The translations under genes were made by a program, and so were the position numbers. A stretch of 64,000 nt of DNA from Polyodon spathula (Eukaryota; Chordata; Actinopteri; Acipenseriformes; Polyodontidae), in contig NC_054558.1 in the NCBI RefSeq assembly GCF_017654505.1, positions 9,870,298 to 9,934,297 of the forward strand, written 5' to 3'. Under the pieces are notes generated by a model. The model was not told where the DNA came from and did not search any database. It saw only the letters and a list, made by a program, of their open reading frames with translations. Positions 12,972 to 25,451 of this stretch are shown here, piece by piece. The stretch's first letter is position 1. Every line of letters starts with the position of its first letter.

Positions 12972-13612
12972 TCTAGTGTGACGACCTCTCAACTCAGTGC
13001 ATTCCTTAGACCCCTGGTGCCCAAAAGGTCCATACATCTGGTTTTTGTCATCTTCTTGAGACCCTTTGATTCCAGTGGTATTATCTCTTTGGATCTCTCT
13101 GAGAACTTTTGGGTCCAACGCCAGTCCATGGGCGCCTTTTATCCCCTTTATGCTTTGTATTCCAAAAGTCTTAGAGTCTGGCTGATAACAGCATTGTTAT
13201 CTTGTTAGCTTGCAGTCAGTGCTGGGCAAGAAGCTTGTAGACACAAGGTCTCTATCAATTGTTAACGGTACATGCAATTTGAACCAAACAGTCTGCTATC
13301 TGCAATATTAGTCTCTTTTCAGAAAAAAACACCAGTATAGCTCTGCCAGTCCACATGCATAGCAAACTGCTAATCAATTCTCGATCCATGTTTTCCAACA
13401 CTGCAGCTAAGACAACACGCTTTCATTAAAGTGGGACTTATCAAGTACGTGCACAGAAGCCTTCCTCTCGTTCATTTTGATATCTACCCTCCACAGGGGT
13501 GTCTTCAATGAACACAAGGTTGGCAGGACATGGATGCTGTTTTTTTTTTATGAGGGGCTGATAATTCAAAGTAATTTTCTTATGACAGCATGATGAGATT
13601 AAAAGAAACATT
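12970..13612. other. Unannotated sequence
   Basis: No feature recognised. Confidence 0.45.
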
Positions 13613-13614
13613 AT

Positions 13615-13668
<54 letters not shown>

Positions 13669-13689
13669 GTAATAATAATAATAATAATA
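13613..13689. repeat. (AAT)n microsatellite
   Basis: About 25 AAT/ATA units with one AGT interruption near 13669. It reads as poly-asparagine in one frame, which is not coding evidence. Confidence 0.97.
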
Positions 13690-14028
13690 TATTAAAAATA
13701 CCATTTATTAGCAATGACCAGTCAAAAAACTGTAAGAATGTTTTGTTAGGAACGTATTCATTTTTAAGCCCATTTTATTTAATAAAATTAAGTTTGCAGC
13801 ATATGGAGCATGTTTGAACTGTTGTAGAGAGTTTGTTAGTTTCTTACCATTTTTTCAAAGCACTGCTTAACTTAAGATGTTTATAAACACTCCTTTAAAA
13901 AAACAGTCCTTGAAAACATTTCTTAAAACTGCTTAAAAGTATTTTATAAAACAGTCTTTAAAAACATTTCTTAAAACAGTCCTTCATTGTTTTTCTTCTT
14001 AAACCAGTCCTAAGGTTTTATGAGTAGT
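13690..14028. other. Unannotated sequence
   Basis: AT-rich. Contains a short degenerate repeat of AAAACAGTC[C/T]T[T/G]AAAA-type units (about 13900-13985). No gene seen. Confidence 0.45.
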
Positions 14029-14524
14029 TGTCACAAAGACGGCTGTAGTGGGTGACGTCAGACCAGAAACCAGGAACCAGAAAATAAACAACAGAGAGGT
14101 GGAGTTTTGGGGAAGCTGAGCGCTTGCATGCGCTCAGCATTTAATGAACGAACAGAACAGTAAATAAAAAGGTTGTAACAAACAAAAACACAGGACACAT
14201 CACTTTCTCCAAATTAAAGAGACAAACAAAACAGACTACACAGACAAACACGATGAGCTGATATTTTAACTATTATTATTATTATTATTATTACCTCCAT
14301 CTCCAATCCCGTTCTCCACTCACCGAACACACAACCCCGTGTGAGTGAATACATGCTGCTTTTATGCAGCTGTACCGAGACTCGATTGCTAATCAATCAT
14401 TCAATTGGAGTCGCGGTATAACTGCACATGAATTAATAAAGTGCAATTTCTCGTGCTCACATATTCTCGTGCTCACGTGCTCACATATTATTACATTTTA
14501 TTTGAAGTGCTGTGCAATCCTCAT

Positions 14525-17345
14525 GAAATCAACAAAAAAACAGAAGGGAGACCGCATCAAAACAAGAACAACAACTCAGGTAAGACAACCATTAAATGTG
14601 TTTATCTAAATGCTAGAAGTATCAGAAACAAAATTCTAGAACTTGAAGCTACTGCACTAACAGGTAACTATGATGTGATAGGTGTTACAGAAACGTGGTT
14701 ATCTGAGAGTGATGGGGACGAATATAATATTTGTGGGTATACACTGTATAGGAAAGACAGGCAGGACAGACGAGGAGGAGGGGTAGCGCTATACATAAGA
14801 AACAGTCTTGAAGCCCAGGTGTTAAACCTGGACAAAGAAAATAAAACCGAATCAATATGGGTCAGAATAACAGACAAAAATTCAAAAGGCATAATAATAG
14901 GAGCATGCTATAGACCGCCAGATTCAGACGGTGAGCACAATAATCTGTTATACAATGACATTAGAAATGTGTGTAGCAAAGGAGAAGCCATACTAATGGG
15001 GGATTTCAACTTCCCCCAAATAAAATGGGAAAACCCGGTGGGTAGCGCGAAGGACGAAATAGAAATGGTGGAAATGACAAATGACTGCTTCCTAACACAA
15101 TTTGTGAAGGCACCCACTAGAGGGGAGGCATGCCTTGATTTAGTCTTTTCAAATAACGAAGATAGAATAACTAAAACAGAGGTCATAGAACCACTGGCAA
15201 ACTCAGACCACAACATGGTCTCATTTGAAGTGTTTTTTAAATCCTCAAAAGTAAAGACTAAAGCTAAGGTTTACAATTTTAGAAAAGCAAACTATGAAGG
15301 TATGAAACAGAGACTAACAGAAGTAGATTGGAGTAAAATAGAGAAAACACCCACAGAAGAAGGATGGTTGTTCTTCAAAAACGTAGTACTAGAGGCGCAA
15401 AACAATTATATCCCTAAAGTAGACAAATCTAAATGTAAAACTAAATTGCCAAAATGGTTTAATAGATCAATTAAAAAAAATATTCAGCGAAAAAAGGCAC
15501 TTTACAGAGCATTAAAAAAGGACCAAAAAGAAAGTACACAGAAAGAGTACACAGAACTGCAAATGCAAGTCAAAAAGGAAGTTAGAAAGGCCAAGAGAGA
15601 AATAGAAATGAACATTGCTAAGGGAGCTAAAACCAATTCCAAAATGTTTTTCCAATATTACAACAGCAAGAGAACATTCAAAGAGGAGATTAAATGTTTA
15701 AGAGATACAAATGGCAAAATCGTAGAGGAAGAAAAAAAAAAAGCAAATATGTTAAATGATTACTTTTCACAAGTTTTTACAAAGGAAGATACTGACAACA
15801 TGCCCCACATGTCATCCAGTTCCTATCCAGTTTTAAATAACTTTAGCATAACTGAGGCAGAAGTGTTAAAGGGACTAGGAGCTCTTAAAATAAACAAATC
15901 CCCTGGGCCGGATGAGATCCTCCCAGTAGTACTCAAAGAAATGAAAGAAGTAATTTACAAACCGCTAACCAAGATCATGCAGCAGTCTCTTGACACAGGG
16001 GTGGTACCGACAGACTGGAAAATTGCAAACGTAATACCGATCCACAAAAAGGGAAACAAAACTGAACCAGGTAACTACAGACCAGTAAGCCTGACTTCTA
16101 TTATATGCAAACTTATGGAAACTATAATAAGATCCAAAATGGAAAATTACCTATATGGTAACAGGGTACTGGGAGACAGTCAACATGGTTTTAGGAAAGG
16201 GAGATCGTGCCTAACTAACTTGCTTGATTTTTTTGAGGATGCAACATCGATAATGGATAATTGCAAAGCATATGACATGGTTTATTTAGATTTCCAGAAA
16301 GCTTTTGACAAAGTCCCGCACAAAAGATTAATTCTCAAACTGAACGCAGTTGGGATTCAAGGAAACACATGTACATGGATTAGGGAGTGGTTAACATGTA
16401 GAAAACAGAAAGTACTGATTAGAGGAAAAACCTCAGAATGGAGTGTGGTAACCAGCGGTGTACCACAGGGATCAGTATTAGGTCCTCTGCTATTCCTAAT
16501 CTACATTAATGATTTAGATTCTGGTATAGTAAGCAAACTTGTTAAATTTGCAGACGACACAAAAGTAGGAGGAGTGGCAAACACTGTTGCAGCAGCAAAG
16601 GTCATTCAAAATGATCTAGACAAGATTCAGAACTGGGCAGATACATGGCAAATGACATTTAATAGAGAAAAGTGTAAGGTACTGCACGCAGGAAATAAAA
16701 ATGTACATTATAAATATCATATGGGAGATATTGAAATTGGAGAAGGAATCTATGAAAAAGACCTAGGAGTTTTTGTTGACTCAGAAATGTCTTCATCTAG
16801 GCAATGTGGGGAAGCTATAAAAAAGGCTAACAAGATACTCGGATACATTGTGAAAAGTGTTGAATTTAAATCAAGGGAAGTAATGTTAAAACTGTACAAT
16901 GCACTTGTAAGACCTCATCTTGAATATTGTGTGCAGTTCTGGTCATAAAAAAGATATTGCTGCTCTAGAAAGAGTGCAAAGAAGAGCGACCAGAATTATT
17001 CCGGGCTTAAAAGGCATGTCATATGCAGACAGGCTAAAAGAATTGAATCTGTTCAGTCTTGAACAAAGAAGACTACGTGGCGACCTAATTCAAGCATTCA
17101 AAATTCTAAAAGGTATTGACAGTGTGGACGCAAGGGACTTTTTCAGCCTGAAAAAAGAAACAAGGACCAGGGGTCACAAATGGAGTTTAGAAAAAGGGGC
17201 ATTCAGAACAGAAAATAGGAGACACTTTTTTACACAGAGAATTGTGAGGGTCTGGAATCAACTCCCCAGTAATGTTGTTGAAGCTGACACCCTGGGATCC
17301 TTCAAGAAGCTGCTTGATGAGATTTTGGGATCAATAAGCTACTAA
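14525..17345 (+). pseudogene. CR1 ORF2: endonuclease-reverse transcriptase (copy B)
   Basis: ORF2 of a non-LTR retrotransposon: an APE-type endonuclease nicks DNA and the reverse transcriptase copies the element RNA at the nick. Endonuclease motifs are LNARSIRNK (about 14604), VTETWL (about 14682), MGDFNFPQIKW (about 14997) and SDHNMV (about 15198). Reverse transcriptase motifs are RPVSLTSI (about 16080), QHGFRKGRS (about 16181), YLDFQKAFD (about 16284), TSGVPQGSVLGPLL (about 16452) and the catalytic FADD (about 16548). The frame is open from the element start to 16948. There an 8-nt deletion after CTGGTCA produces a stop; the C-terminal part (ending LDEILGSISY at 17345) continues in another frame. 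Open sequence upstream of 14525 belongs to the LTR, not to the gene. No AUG precedes the endonuclease domain. Confidence 0.95.
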
Positions 17346-17404
17346 CAACCAAACGAGCAAGATGGGCCGAATGGCCTCCTCTCGTTTGTAAACTTTCTTA
17401 TGTT
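14525..17404 (+). mobile_element. CR1-type LINE, copy B (5'-truncated)
   Basis: The element begins at GAAATCAACAAAAAAACAG, 16-17 nt after the ORF1 stop as seen in copies D and E, so it carries all of ORF2 and the 3' UTR but no ORF1. The 3' end is the conserved GGCCGAATGGCCTCCTCTCG block followed by CTTTCTTATGTTCTTA, the start of an 8-bp microsatellite tail typical of CR1. It sits inside the solo LTR. A few LTR bases are missing at the junction and there is no target duplication, as is usual for CR1. Confidence 0.95.
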
Positions 17405-17539
17405 CTTAAATACAAATATACATTTTAAACACTTGTGTTACACAGACCCGTTTATATCCTGTGTACCAATGACTGTACAGCAACATTATCACACAACATA
17501 CAACACAAAATACACACAGGGGCGGGGCACTTTGCCACA

Positions 17540-19661
17540 ATAGTGTATTTAAGAATATTAACCATTTTTTTTCTCCTAAATCCATCTTTGTGAATTGCAT
17601 TATGCATGTTACAGTATTATATTCTCCATTTAGATACCTAATTGACATTGACACCAACCATTTGTTGACAGAGCTATCAGTACGGGATAATTCTGTAATA
17701 ATGCTGCTATGGGTTTATTAGCAGTGAGAGAGGGAAAGGAAAATAACCTCAGAAAGAGAGAAAATGAAAATGTAATTGTAAAATATAAACCGAGGGCAAA
17801 CCTTGAACACAGTTTAGTGTGAACAGAATACAGATTCTGCTCATTGTGAATGCACAATTCCTGGAATGCAGAGTTGAAGAGAATACTGTATATTGTGGCA
17901 CATAATACAGAATGGATCCAAGAAAACACTCCACAGGGAGCTGATCTCTGGAATTCAGGGGGCATTTGCACCGCAAAGTCTTTGTATTTGTATTTTCTTT
18001 AAAACCATTTTGTGAAACTATAATACAATGACTTGTATTAAACAGGTATTTCATCTGACAGACTGATGACAATGCTTGGCATTTCTGTTGCAAAGACTGT
18101 ATAGAGTTCTAAAGATATATGAAAACAAAACCTCAGCTATGCAGTTCTTCTGCAGTGGGTTGTGCTCCTAAACTCAGCAGAAGGGTGTGCTGAATGATGA
18201 CAAGTCCTGTAATTGACAGGCTAAACCTCAATATACAAAATGGAACAGATGACCCAGACGATTGAGGATGTATTTCTTTGTAGGAATCAACATTCCTTGC
18301 TGACATCAGTGTAGATCACCAGGACAGAATAATACAGTAGTTGTGAATTCCTGGAGTCTAAAACGATGCGATTCAAGAGATTAACCCTTGTGACACATGC
18401 TTGTTTGCCAGTCCCCTTTTTTACGTGGCATTCAGAATTCTATTCTATTCTGTGAAGAAACGGCTGCAGTCTAAATCATTGTTGCATTTCATCTGCATCA
18501 TATCCATTTAGTGTTCAGTGCCCTTTCTTACTGTGAATGATAATGTTCAATGAATATGAATCATTGTACACATGTTGGAACAAACTGTCATGTTTGGTTT
18601 TGTATTTTTTAAACAGCTTTTTTGGAATTGATATTGTTCCCATGCTGTGCTGCAGAACTGGGTAGGTTGGAGGCTCTGTTCAGATTCTTTAGTTATACCT
18701 CACTTACATACTTTGGGGCATTAGTTTAATGGGCCTTTGCTTTGTTTAATAACTGTCAATAACTAGCTTACCAGCACGTTACCAAAAGTGTTTCATTTTT
18801 TCTTTCTTTTTTACGATATTGACTTGTAGAGTTGTGACTTTTCATCTCAGTTAATTGATTTTTTTGCTGTCTGTATATCTGGAACGTTCTCCCAATGTTT
18901 GCAAGTAAAATTGCATTATGGGCGAAATGAGAGTCACAACCTTACTGTGCTATATTCGATTCTGCACTATAACAGGTTGCGTTGTAACGGGGTAGCACTG
19001 TATATATATATATACACACAGTATATATCCCAGTATACAGACACAAAGGTCTAAAGCAGTGGCCGATCTTAATTCTAGCATTGTTATCAATACAACAAGA
19101 CATGAAGTGTTGTATGTGTTGCTACAGAAAGCAATATGATTAATAAAGTGGCTAGCACTGTTACAGTGTTGTTTGTTGGATAAACGTCCCTCTTGAATGG
19201 TTTCAGTGCTGGTGGTATTAAGGTGTGTCAAAGTTTAGATCCACTGAATACACTCCACTGTATTGAGGAACTATAAACTTAAATGTCAGCATTGATCTGA
19301 TTCTCCCGTGGTACTACTGAAATATCTACGATGCTTTACTAAAGATATCGCAGGGACGACATTAGTCGGTTTGCACAGGTCTTGGCTTTAACCTTTTTGT
19401 GTCCGCCCAATGTTAACTATCCTGCTGGAGAACTCGCCCTTTAACTCTTTTTACTCAGGCACTGTGAGAGACAGCCCTGCTTGTCATTGGAAAGAGGAGA
19501 TTCAGGCCTTTAAAACAAGGTCCTATTTGTGTTTTTCCAGTAGATGACCATATTAGGACATAGCCTTAAATGCTTTGCTACCTCGCGTGGTAAATATTTT
19601 CACATAAAATCTTTACAAAGTAAGAGAAATGGCGACATCGAAGGCACAAGGACTGATTTTC
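17540..19661. other. Unannotated sequence
   Basis: No supported gene or transposon. A short TATATA/CACACA tract lies near 19000-19022. Confidence 0.4.

Positions 19662-19664
<3 letters not shown>

Positions 19665-19708
<44 letters not shown>
19665..19708. repeat. (TA)n microsatellite
   Basis: About 21 TA units. Confidence 0.95.
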
Positions 19709-19713
<5 letters not shown>

Positions 19714-19949
19714 AGAACAAACATCTTGTTTACGTATATCAGATGCACGAGACCCATTTGTTTATGGGTATGTAGCTCTAGTCAACACCTTACTGACTGC
19801 TCAAGCCACAGTGCACTGCCCCATCTTGTACCACATGATCAGGGTGCCTGGGACAAATCATTTGAATGTGTTTTTTTTTCTTTTTGTTTTCTTTTGCACA
19901 TTTTCAATGAATCCGTTTTTTTTTGGTTGCTTTTGGGTCCTTTGGATAT

Positions 19950-20211
19950 ATAATATAAATAATCTTTATTTTTATGTAGCACCTTTCATACTGGACCACC
20001 ATCACAACACACTTTACAAGAGACTAGGGTGTGTGAACTATGCACCAGTTGCAGAGTCACTTACAACAACATCTTACCCAGAAGATGGAGCACAAGGAGG
20101 TTAAGTGACTTGCTCATAGTAACACAATAAGTCAATGGTTGATCTGGGATTTGAACCAGGGACCTTCTGGTTACAAACCAGTTTCTTCAACCACTGGACC
20201 ACAGCCTCCTA
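19950..20211 (-). mobile_element. tRNA-derived SINE with a CORE-like middle
   Basis: Read on the minus strand. The head holds an RNA polymerase III A box (TGGTCCAGTGG) and, about 35 bp further, a B box (GGTTCAAATCC). The middle contains GAGCAAGTCACTTAACCTCC, closely matching the conserved core of MIR/CORE-SINEs. The tail (GTGTTGTGATGGTGGTCCAG, then GAAAGGTGCTACATAAAAAT and an A/T-rich end) is a LINE-like 3' end. Length is about 260 bp. The family name cannot be fixed without a library search. Confidence 0.8.
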
Positions 20212-22710
20212 TGATATGCTTCCTCATATGGCCATAATTTCTTTATTTTTTTTTACCCAATTTGTTAAAAAAAACGTGTCCACGTTCCCTACATGTTGAA
20301 GTTTCATTGTGCACTATCAGATTTGGCCATGCCAAAATATTTTTTACAAACAATAAATAATGTTTTTTTCTAAAAAGCATCTGTGTTTCTGTGTTTTCTG
20401 TGTTTTTTTGTTATCTGTATTGAATAGTGTACGTTTCAGATTATTTTATGAAAGCCTAGTGTGTGCACATTAATATCATGTATGACATGTACCTGTAACC
20501 TTTATAGTTAAAGAGTTATAACCACAAATCAAACAACAGTAAAAAGCTTGGACCATAAAGCAATGCTAGAAGTGTGAAATGTAGTGTATCTTGGTAACAC
20601 GGCAGGCTTCATTACTTTACAAGCATTTAAGATATTTTGAAGACTGTGCCAGAACCAGATGCAGAACTGTGAAAACAACATCCTTCCCACTCTGACAGGA
20701 CGGCGTACGTGGGAAACTTTGTTTTAATTAGATATGAAGTCTGTTAGGCAGTAGGGCTGTCCGTGGTAGGACCACACAGTAATGCAGAACTGCCGAGGTG
20801 TATTTCATTCTTTTGGCTTGTGTATAAGTGTACAGAAGGAGAGTCGAAAGTGACTCATGCACTTCCAGGAGGGGGTTTTGGAGAAATGTGTGAATTTGTT
20901 TTCATTTCAAGAGCTGAAGAGGTCAAGCAGACCTACTCACCTGCTGTGTTAAGCAGGTCAGTTCCTTGCTGCATTTTTGCCAGCACTGTCACAATGCCAG
21001 CAGGATAAATGCTCCATGTGGCAGTGAGGGAGAGTTTTCTACTGCAGCTGGAGCTTTGCTTGTCTCAGATACCGAGTTTGGAACATGTACTGCTGCATGT
21101 GATCTGGTGTTGCTCGCATGACTACTTCATTATTTATGCAAATGAAATCCTGAAAGCAGATCCTAATGATGCTACAGCAATAAACACTAAATGCTGCTTC
21201 TCCACATCCCAACTAAACTGAAGACATGTACAAGTATGGCTCTCGCTTTGTATTTATAATATTATCATTTGTTTGGTGGATATTAGTACTAGAAAATGAC
21301 CTGAAGGAACTAGAAGTAGTAATTATTGCAGAGCCATCTAAACACCTTGCACACGACTCATCTCCAATAAGTTCCATCCTAGCTCCTCACAGCGGCCCTA
21401 CACCCACTGCTTTACCTGACACCACAACTCATGCATGAGTTAAATGACTTCTGTTCAGGTACTGCACAAGGGCATAAGGAGCCCGCCTCGAAATATCCCC
21501 TCCGCAGTCGTGTGGGTGGAAGTGATCAGCTGCATGACATCGCCATTGCAATTTGTACAGTAATTGAGTCCTGTAATTGAAACGCTGGAATAATAATCCC
21601 TGCACCAGAAGCACTGTTATACAGAAAAGAAGATGGGTCAGTTCGCAGCTTCTCAGACGATAAACAGTACGAAGGAGGGAAAACACCACAAGGATTATTA
21701 TACTGCCCAGCTAAAGGGCAACAGTATTTAGAACTTAGAAATACCAACATAAACTAAACATTTCAGGGGAAAAAAAGTCTTTCTCAGTGTCTTCAAGTCG
21801 ATATGTTTGACATTGAATTTCTTAAGTTTCTTTTTGTATTTCTAAATGTAGAGCTAATGAGTGTTTAGTTGTCATGGATAGTACACGGTTATGTCATTAT
21901 CATCATTTATTTCTAACATTAGTATATGTATTGCGGTAAAAGTCAGAATCTGGTCAATCTTCAGTTTTACTGGTAAATGTCAACATTGGTAAATGGTGGT
22001 AAATGTCTGAAATGATGAAGAAATAGATTGCTTTTCAGATATTTACTGGTTAATCTTATGATTTAAGAAAGCTTATTGGTAAATGTCTGAAATTAAATAA
22101 AATGCAGGTATATCATTCAAACATGTATTTATTCCTGCATATAAATTGTCAATTAACATGATAATCGCTGAAGTAGAAGAATATATTTATTTATTCATAC
22201 ACATTTTCCATTAACAAAATGAACATTTATAAGCTTATAGTAATGCACAATTGAGCAATTTAAAGCAGTTCAACAATATTGTGATCCATTTATGCAGAAC
22301 AACCAACATTCTGGTTAATTTGCTTAAAAAACAATTCACAATGGGATTGAAGGAAATTGTACTCCAAATACACAGTAGTTTGATTAAAAATAACATTCTG
22401 TTAAATGCAAATTAAATAATTTAGGACCTTAGTTTTTTCAACAGACAACCACTCTTTGGTTTTGACGCCGCAGACAGGCAGTGAAGCCTCACAATAGCAC
22501 TTTTTGTTGGAGCACTTTATTTATTAACGCTGAGTACCTCATTTCAAAGTCCACTGCCATAATAGGCCACATCTCTGCCCCCTCCACCCCCATCCTGCAC
22601 AATGCAATCGTTTTACTTTGAAACACCTGTTTTTACAGTTACAGTTTGATGTACAGCCCCTCTTTTTCATCTGCTCTTAAACATGGTCATCATTCGCTCT
22701 CTCTCATTCT
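20212..22710. other. Unannotated sequence
   Basis: No supported gene. A few short direct repeats (GGTAAATGTCTGAAA at about 21998 and 22080) are seen. Nothing else recognised. Confidence 0.4.
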
Positions 22711-23254
22711 AATGTTAAAAATGTACAATGCACTCGTAAGACCTCATCTTGAATATTGTGTTCAGTTCTGGTCACCTCGCTATAAAAAAGATATTGCTGC
22801 TTTAGAAAGAGTGCAAAGAAGAGCAACCAGAATTATTCCGGGCTTAAAAGGCATGTCATATGCAGACAGGCTAAAAGAATTGAATCTGTTCAGTCTTGAA
22901 CAAAGAAGACTACGTGACGACCTAATTCAAGCATTCAAAATTCTAAAAGGTATTGACAATGTCGACCCAAGGGACTTTTTCAGCCTGAAAAAAGAAACAA
23001 GGACCAGGGGTCACAAATGGAGTTTAGACAAAGGGGCATTCAGAACAGAAAATAGGAGGCACTTTTTTTTACACAGAGAATTGTGAGGGTCTGGAATCAA
23101 CTCCCCAGTAATGTTGTTGAAGCCGACACCCTGAGATCCTTCAAGAAGCTGCTTGATGAGATTTTGGGATCAATAAGCTACTAACAACCAAACGAGCAAG
23201 ATGGGCCGAATGGCCTCCTCTCATTTATAAACTTTCTTACGTTCTTATGTTCTT
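22711..23254 (+). mobile_element. CR1-type LINE, copy C (3' end only)
   Basis: A strongly 5'-truncated copy starting at AATGTTAAAAATGTACAATG. It encodes the ORF2 C-terminus (NALVRPHLEYCVQFWSPRYK, then DIAALERVQRRATRIIPGLK) up to a frameshift caused by an extra T in a T-run near 23063. The standard 3' UTR block and tail (TTCTTACGTTCTTATGTTCT) follow. It keeps the CACCTCGCTA bases that copies A and B have lost. Confidence 0.94.
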
Positions 23255-24556
23255 TATTTTATTTTTTATTTTTTATATTTTTACAACAATTGACAAAAAA
23301 TGTCTTACCAATGGCAAACCGATGTCAGAGAATATATTTTCCCCACAAATATTTGTTCCCCCCTGGAGTGAATATTAATTTCCCCTAGGAACCAATATTT
23401 GATAAATAACAAACACATGTTTGCTGTAGGAAAAAATATTTGGGGAAGCAATATTCCTTTACACGAGTAACTGCATATCTAGTACAGTAATAATACTGTA
23501 CTGTAATAATATTTACTCTCGCAATGCTGGCTGTTCAAACATAAATAACGTTACTCATGCAAATAAGGCATGTGTTTGGAAGAGATCTGGCCAGTGCAAG
23601 TACATTAATCACTGGAAGATACCAGGAGACACAAATTAGCCAGAGTATAGCTAGAAAATCAATAGTTTTGATACTCTCCCTTTTGCTATCGCTTCCCCTA
23701 ACAGCAAGATCAAATGTTATGAGGAAAACATTCAATCTAAAAAACAAGCAAGCACACAAACAGCAGAACTAAATGGACAGTGTGTCTTTGATGAATCACA
23801 GAAAGGAGCCAGTGTTTAAAATGTTTAAAGGAGAGTGTTATTTTTTTCCATCTTTTCATCTTATTTTAAATATTCCAAAATGCCAACAGTAGTCTGGACT
23901 GCCATGCTGTGCTGATATCCAGGGTTATCATAATCATGTGTGGAAGGAAGCAGAGAGAGAGAGAGCTGAAGCAGCAGGGCACATGCACTGTCTTCACCCC
24001 AGGGGTATGCCCTGTCTCTTTTGCTAAAATATTTGTATTATCTACTCGCATTTACAATTCTGAACAATAAAACATCGCTATCTTTGCAGGTTTTTGATAT
24101 TCCTGAAAGTCCCTGCAGAAATGTTCAGGTCAAAAGTCCAGCAGGGTCATGTTTTGTCATTTAACTAGCTTTCTGCCTCAATGGCATCGTGCATGCTAAG
24201 AGGCCAATTATGTATACTATATATATATATTTTTAAACTGATCGTTCTCAGAAGAGTCTATGCAAATCATCTAAACAGTGGCAAATCAGCGTAGCTTACT
24301 GCAGTCTAAATACTATGATGCTCCTCCTGGACCCTTGTGAAGAGCACTCTTATCCATTGAGCCTGTAGTGTATGAAGTGAGGCAGCACACACCACCATCT
24401 CCACTAAATTTGTATACAAACGTGTTTTGATCAGCCACTGATTTTCAATCTCTAACCCTTCAGTACTCGTGTGGTTCAGAAACATAACTACATACAGTAA
24501 GAATACTACAAATGCAGTGTAGTATGCAGAGTCAAGCATGGCAGAACACAAAGAAG
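23255..24556. other. Unannotated sequence
   Basis: No supported gene. AT-rich, with several short AATATTT-type palindromic words between about 23330 and 23460. Confidence 0.4.
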
Positions 24557-24845
24557 CAGGGTTGCATGATAATGACATTTTCAGCAGTCGATTATTTCTG
24601 AAAATTATCACGATAATCATAAAAATTATTGTAATTTATCAAATTTATGCTTGAACAGCATAACAGCCATCAGCCTAAGTCACTGAGTTTAAAAGAAAAA
24701 AAAAATAGATGGTATATGCACAGAGTTTTTGGTGGGTGCCCAAAAAAGTATAAAACTATAACTGTAACTTTCCTATAAAATAATACATATATAAATATAT
24801 ATTTTCTTATTTATATATTTATGTTAATTCGAGAATGTTTGCTTT

Positions 24846-24876
<31 letters not shown>

Positions 24877-25451
24877 CAATGTATTAATATTAATATAATG
24901 AAACAAAATTGCTAATGGTACCATTCCATTAGGAGAATCAAACTAGTTTTTTTTTTAATGTGTGTATGTCTCTGTATATATAGTTGTATAGGATCATGCT
25001 GAGTTTTGCACGTCGCTTTCTTTTTGCAGTTACATTCAATTTACATAAAATAAGAAATCCTGTCAAAATGTTTAATAGGTAAAAGTTCCACTTTTCTACA
25101 TAAATTTTACAGTCAGTGTTTTTTCAATTTTTACAAACAACAATATTTGTGTTTTTATTAGAAAAGCAGTCATGCTTTGCAAATGTATTATCAAAATCAA
25201 ACCATGACGTAAAGTTGAAAGCCTCAGCATATTGTTTAAAATCAATACTTCCCAATATACGCAGTGCTCACATAGATCATATTTTCCCCTTCATGCAGAC
25301 AGTTCAGTGCCAGTTCCTGCTCAATGCAGACCCTCTTCTTGCTTCTTGGACCACGGACGATAATTCTGATTATCGTTAAAAAATTTTCAACGCGATAAAT
25401 TTATGTCTGCAAAAAGATGATTGTGATTATCGATTATTGTTCCAGCCCTGG
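24557..25451. mobile_element. hAT-like non-autonomous DNA transposon
   Basis: The left end reads CAGGGTTGCATGATAATGAC. The right end, reverse-complemented, reads CAGGGCTGGAACAATAATCG. Both sub-ends are rich in ATTATCGTGATTA-type words, the typical end structure of hAT elements in fish. The 0.9-kb interior contains no transposase. I did not find a matching 8-bp target duplication in the immediate flanks, so the exact boundaries or mutation of the duplication remain open. Confidence 0.6.
24849..24876. repeat. Poly(A) tract
   Basis: 28 consecutive A residues inside the hAT-like element. Confidence 0.95.

Larger units (their letters stand above)
14029..17539 (-). mobile_element. Solo LTR split by CR1 copy B
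   Basis: The outer pieces (14029-14524 and 17405-17539) form one LTR on the minus strand once the CR1 insert is removed. On that strand it begins TGTGGCAAAGTGCC and ends GTCTTTGTGACA. Its middle matches the LTR at 48646: CTGTGCAATCCTC, TGTGAGCACG, TTGCACTTTATTAATTCA and GAGAACGGGATTGGAGA occur in the same order. Flanks are GTAGT (14024-14028) and ATAGT (17540-17544), a 5-bp target duplication with one mismatch. No internal region or second LTR is present, so it is a solo LTR of a family related to the 48.6-kb element. Confidence 0.85.

Noticed and set aside
13590..13817. Poly-asparagine open frame
   Set aside because: An (AAT)n microsatellite read as codons; no surrounding gene.
23325..23460. 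AATATTT-rich inverted words as a MITE
   Set aside because: The words are short and locally self-palindromic. No paired termini or target duplication could be defined.
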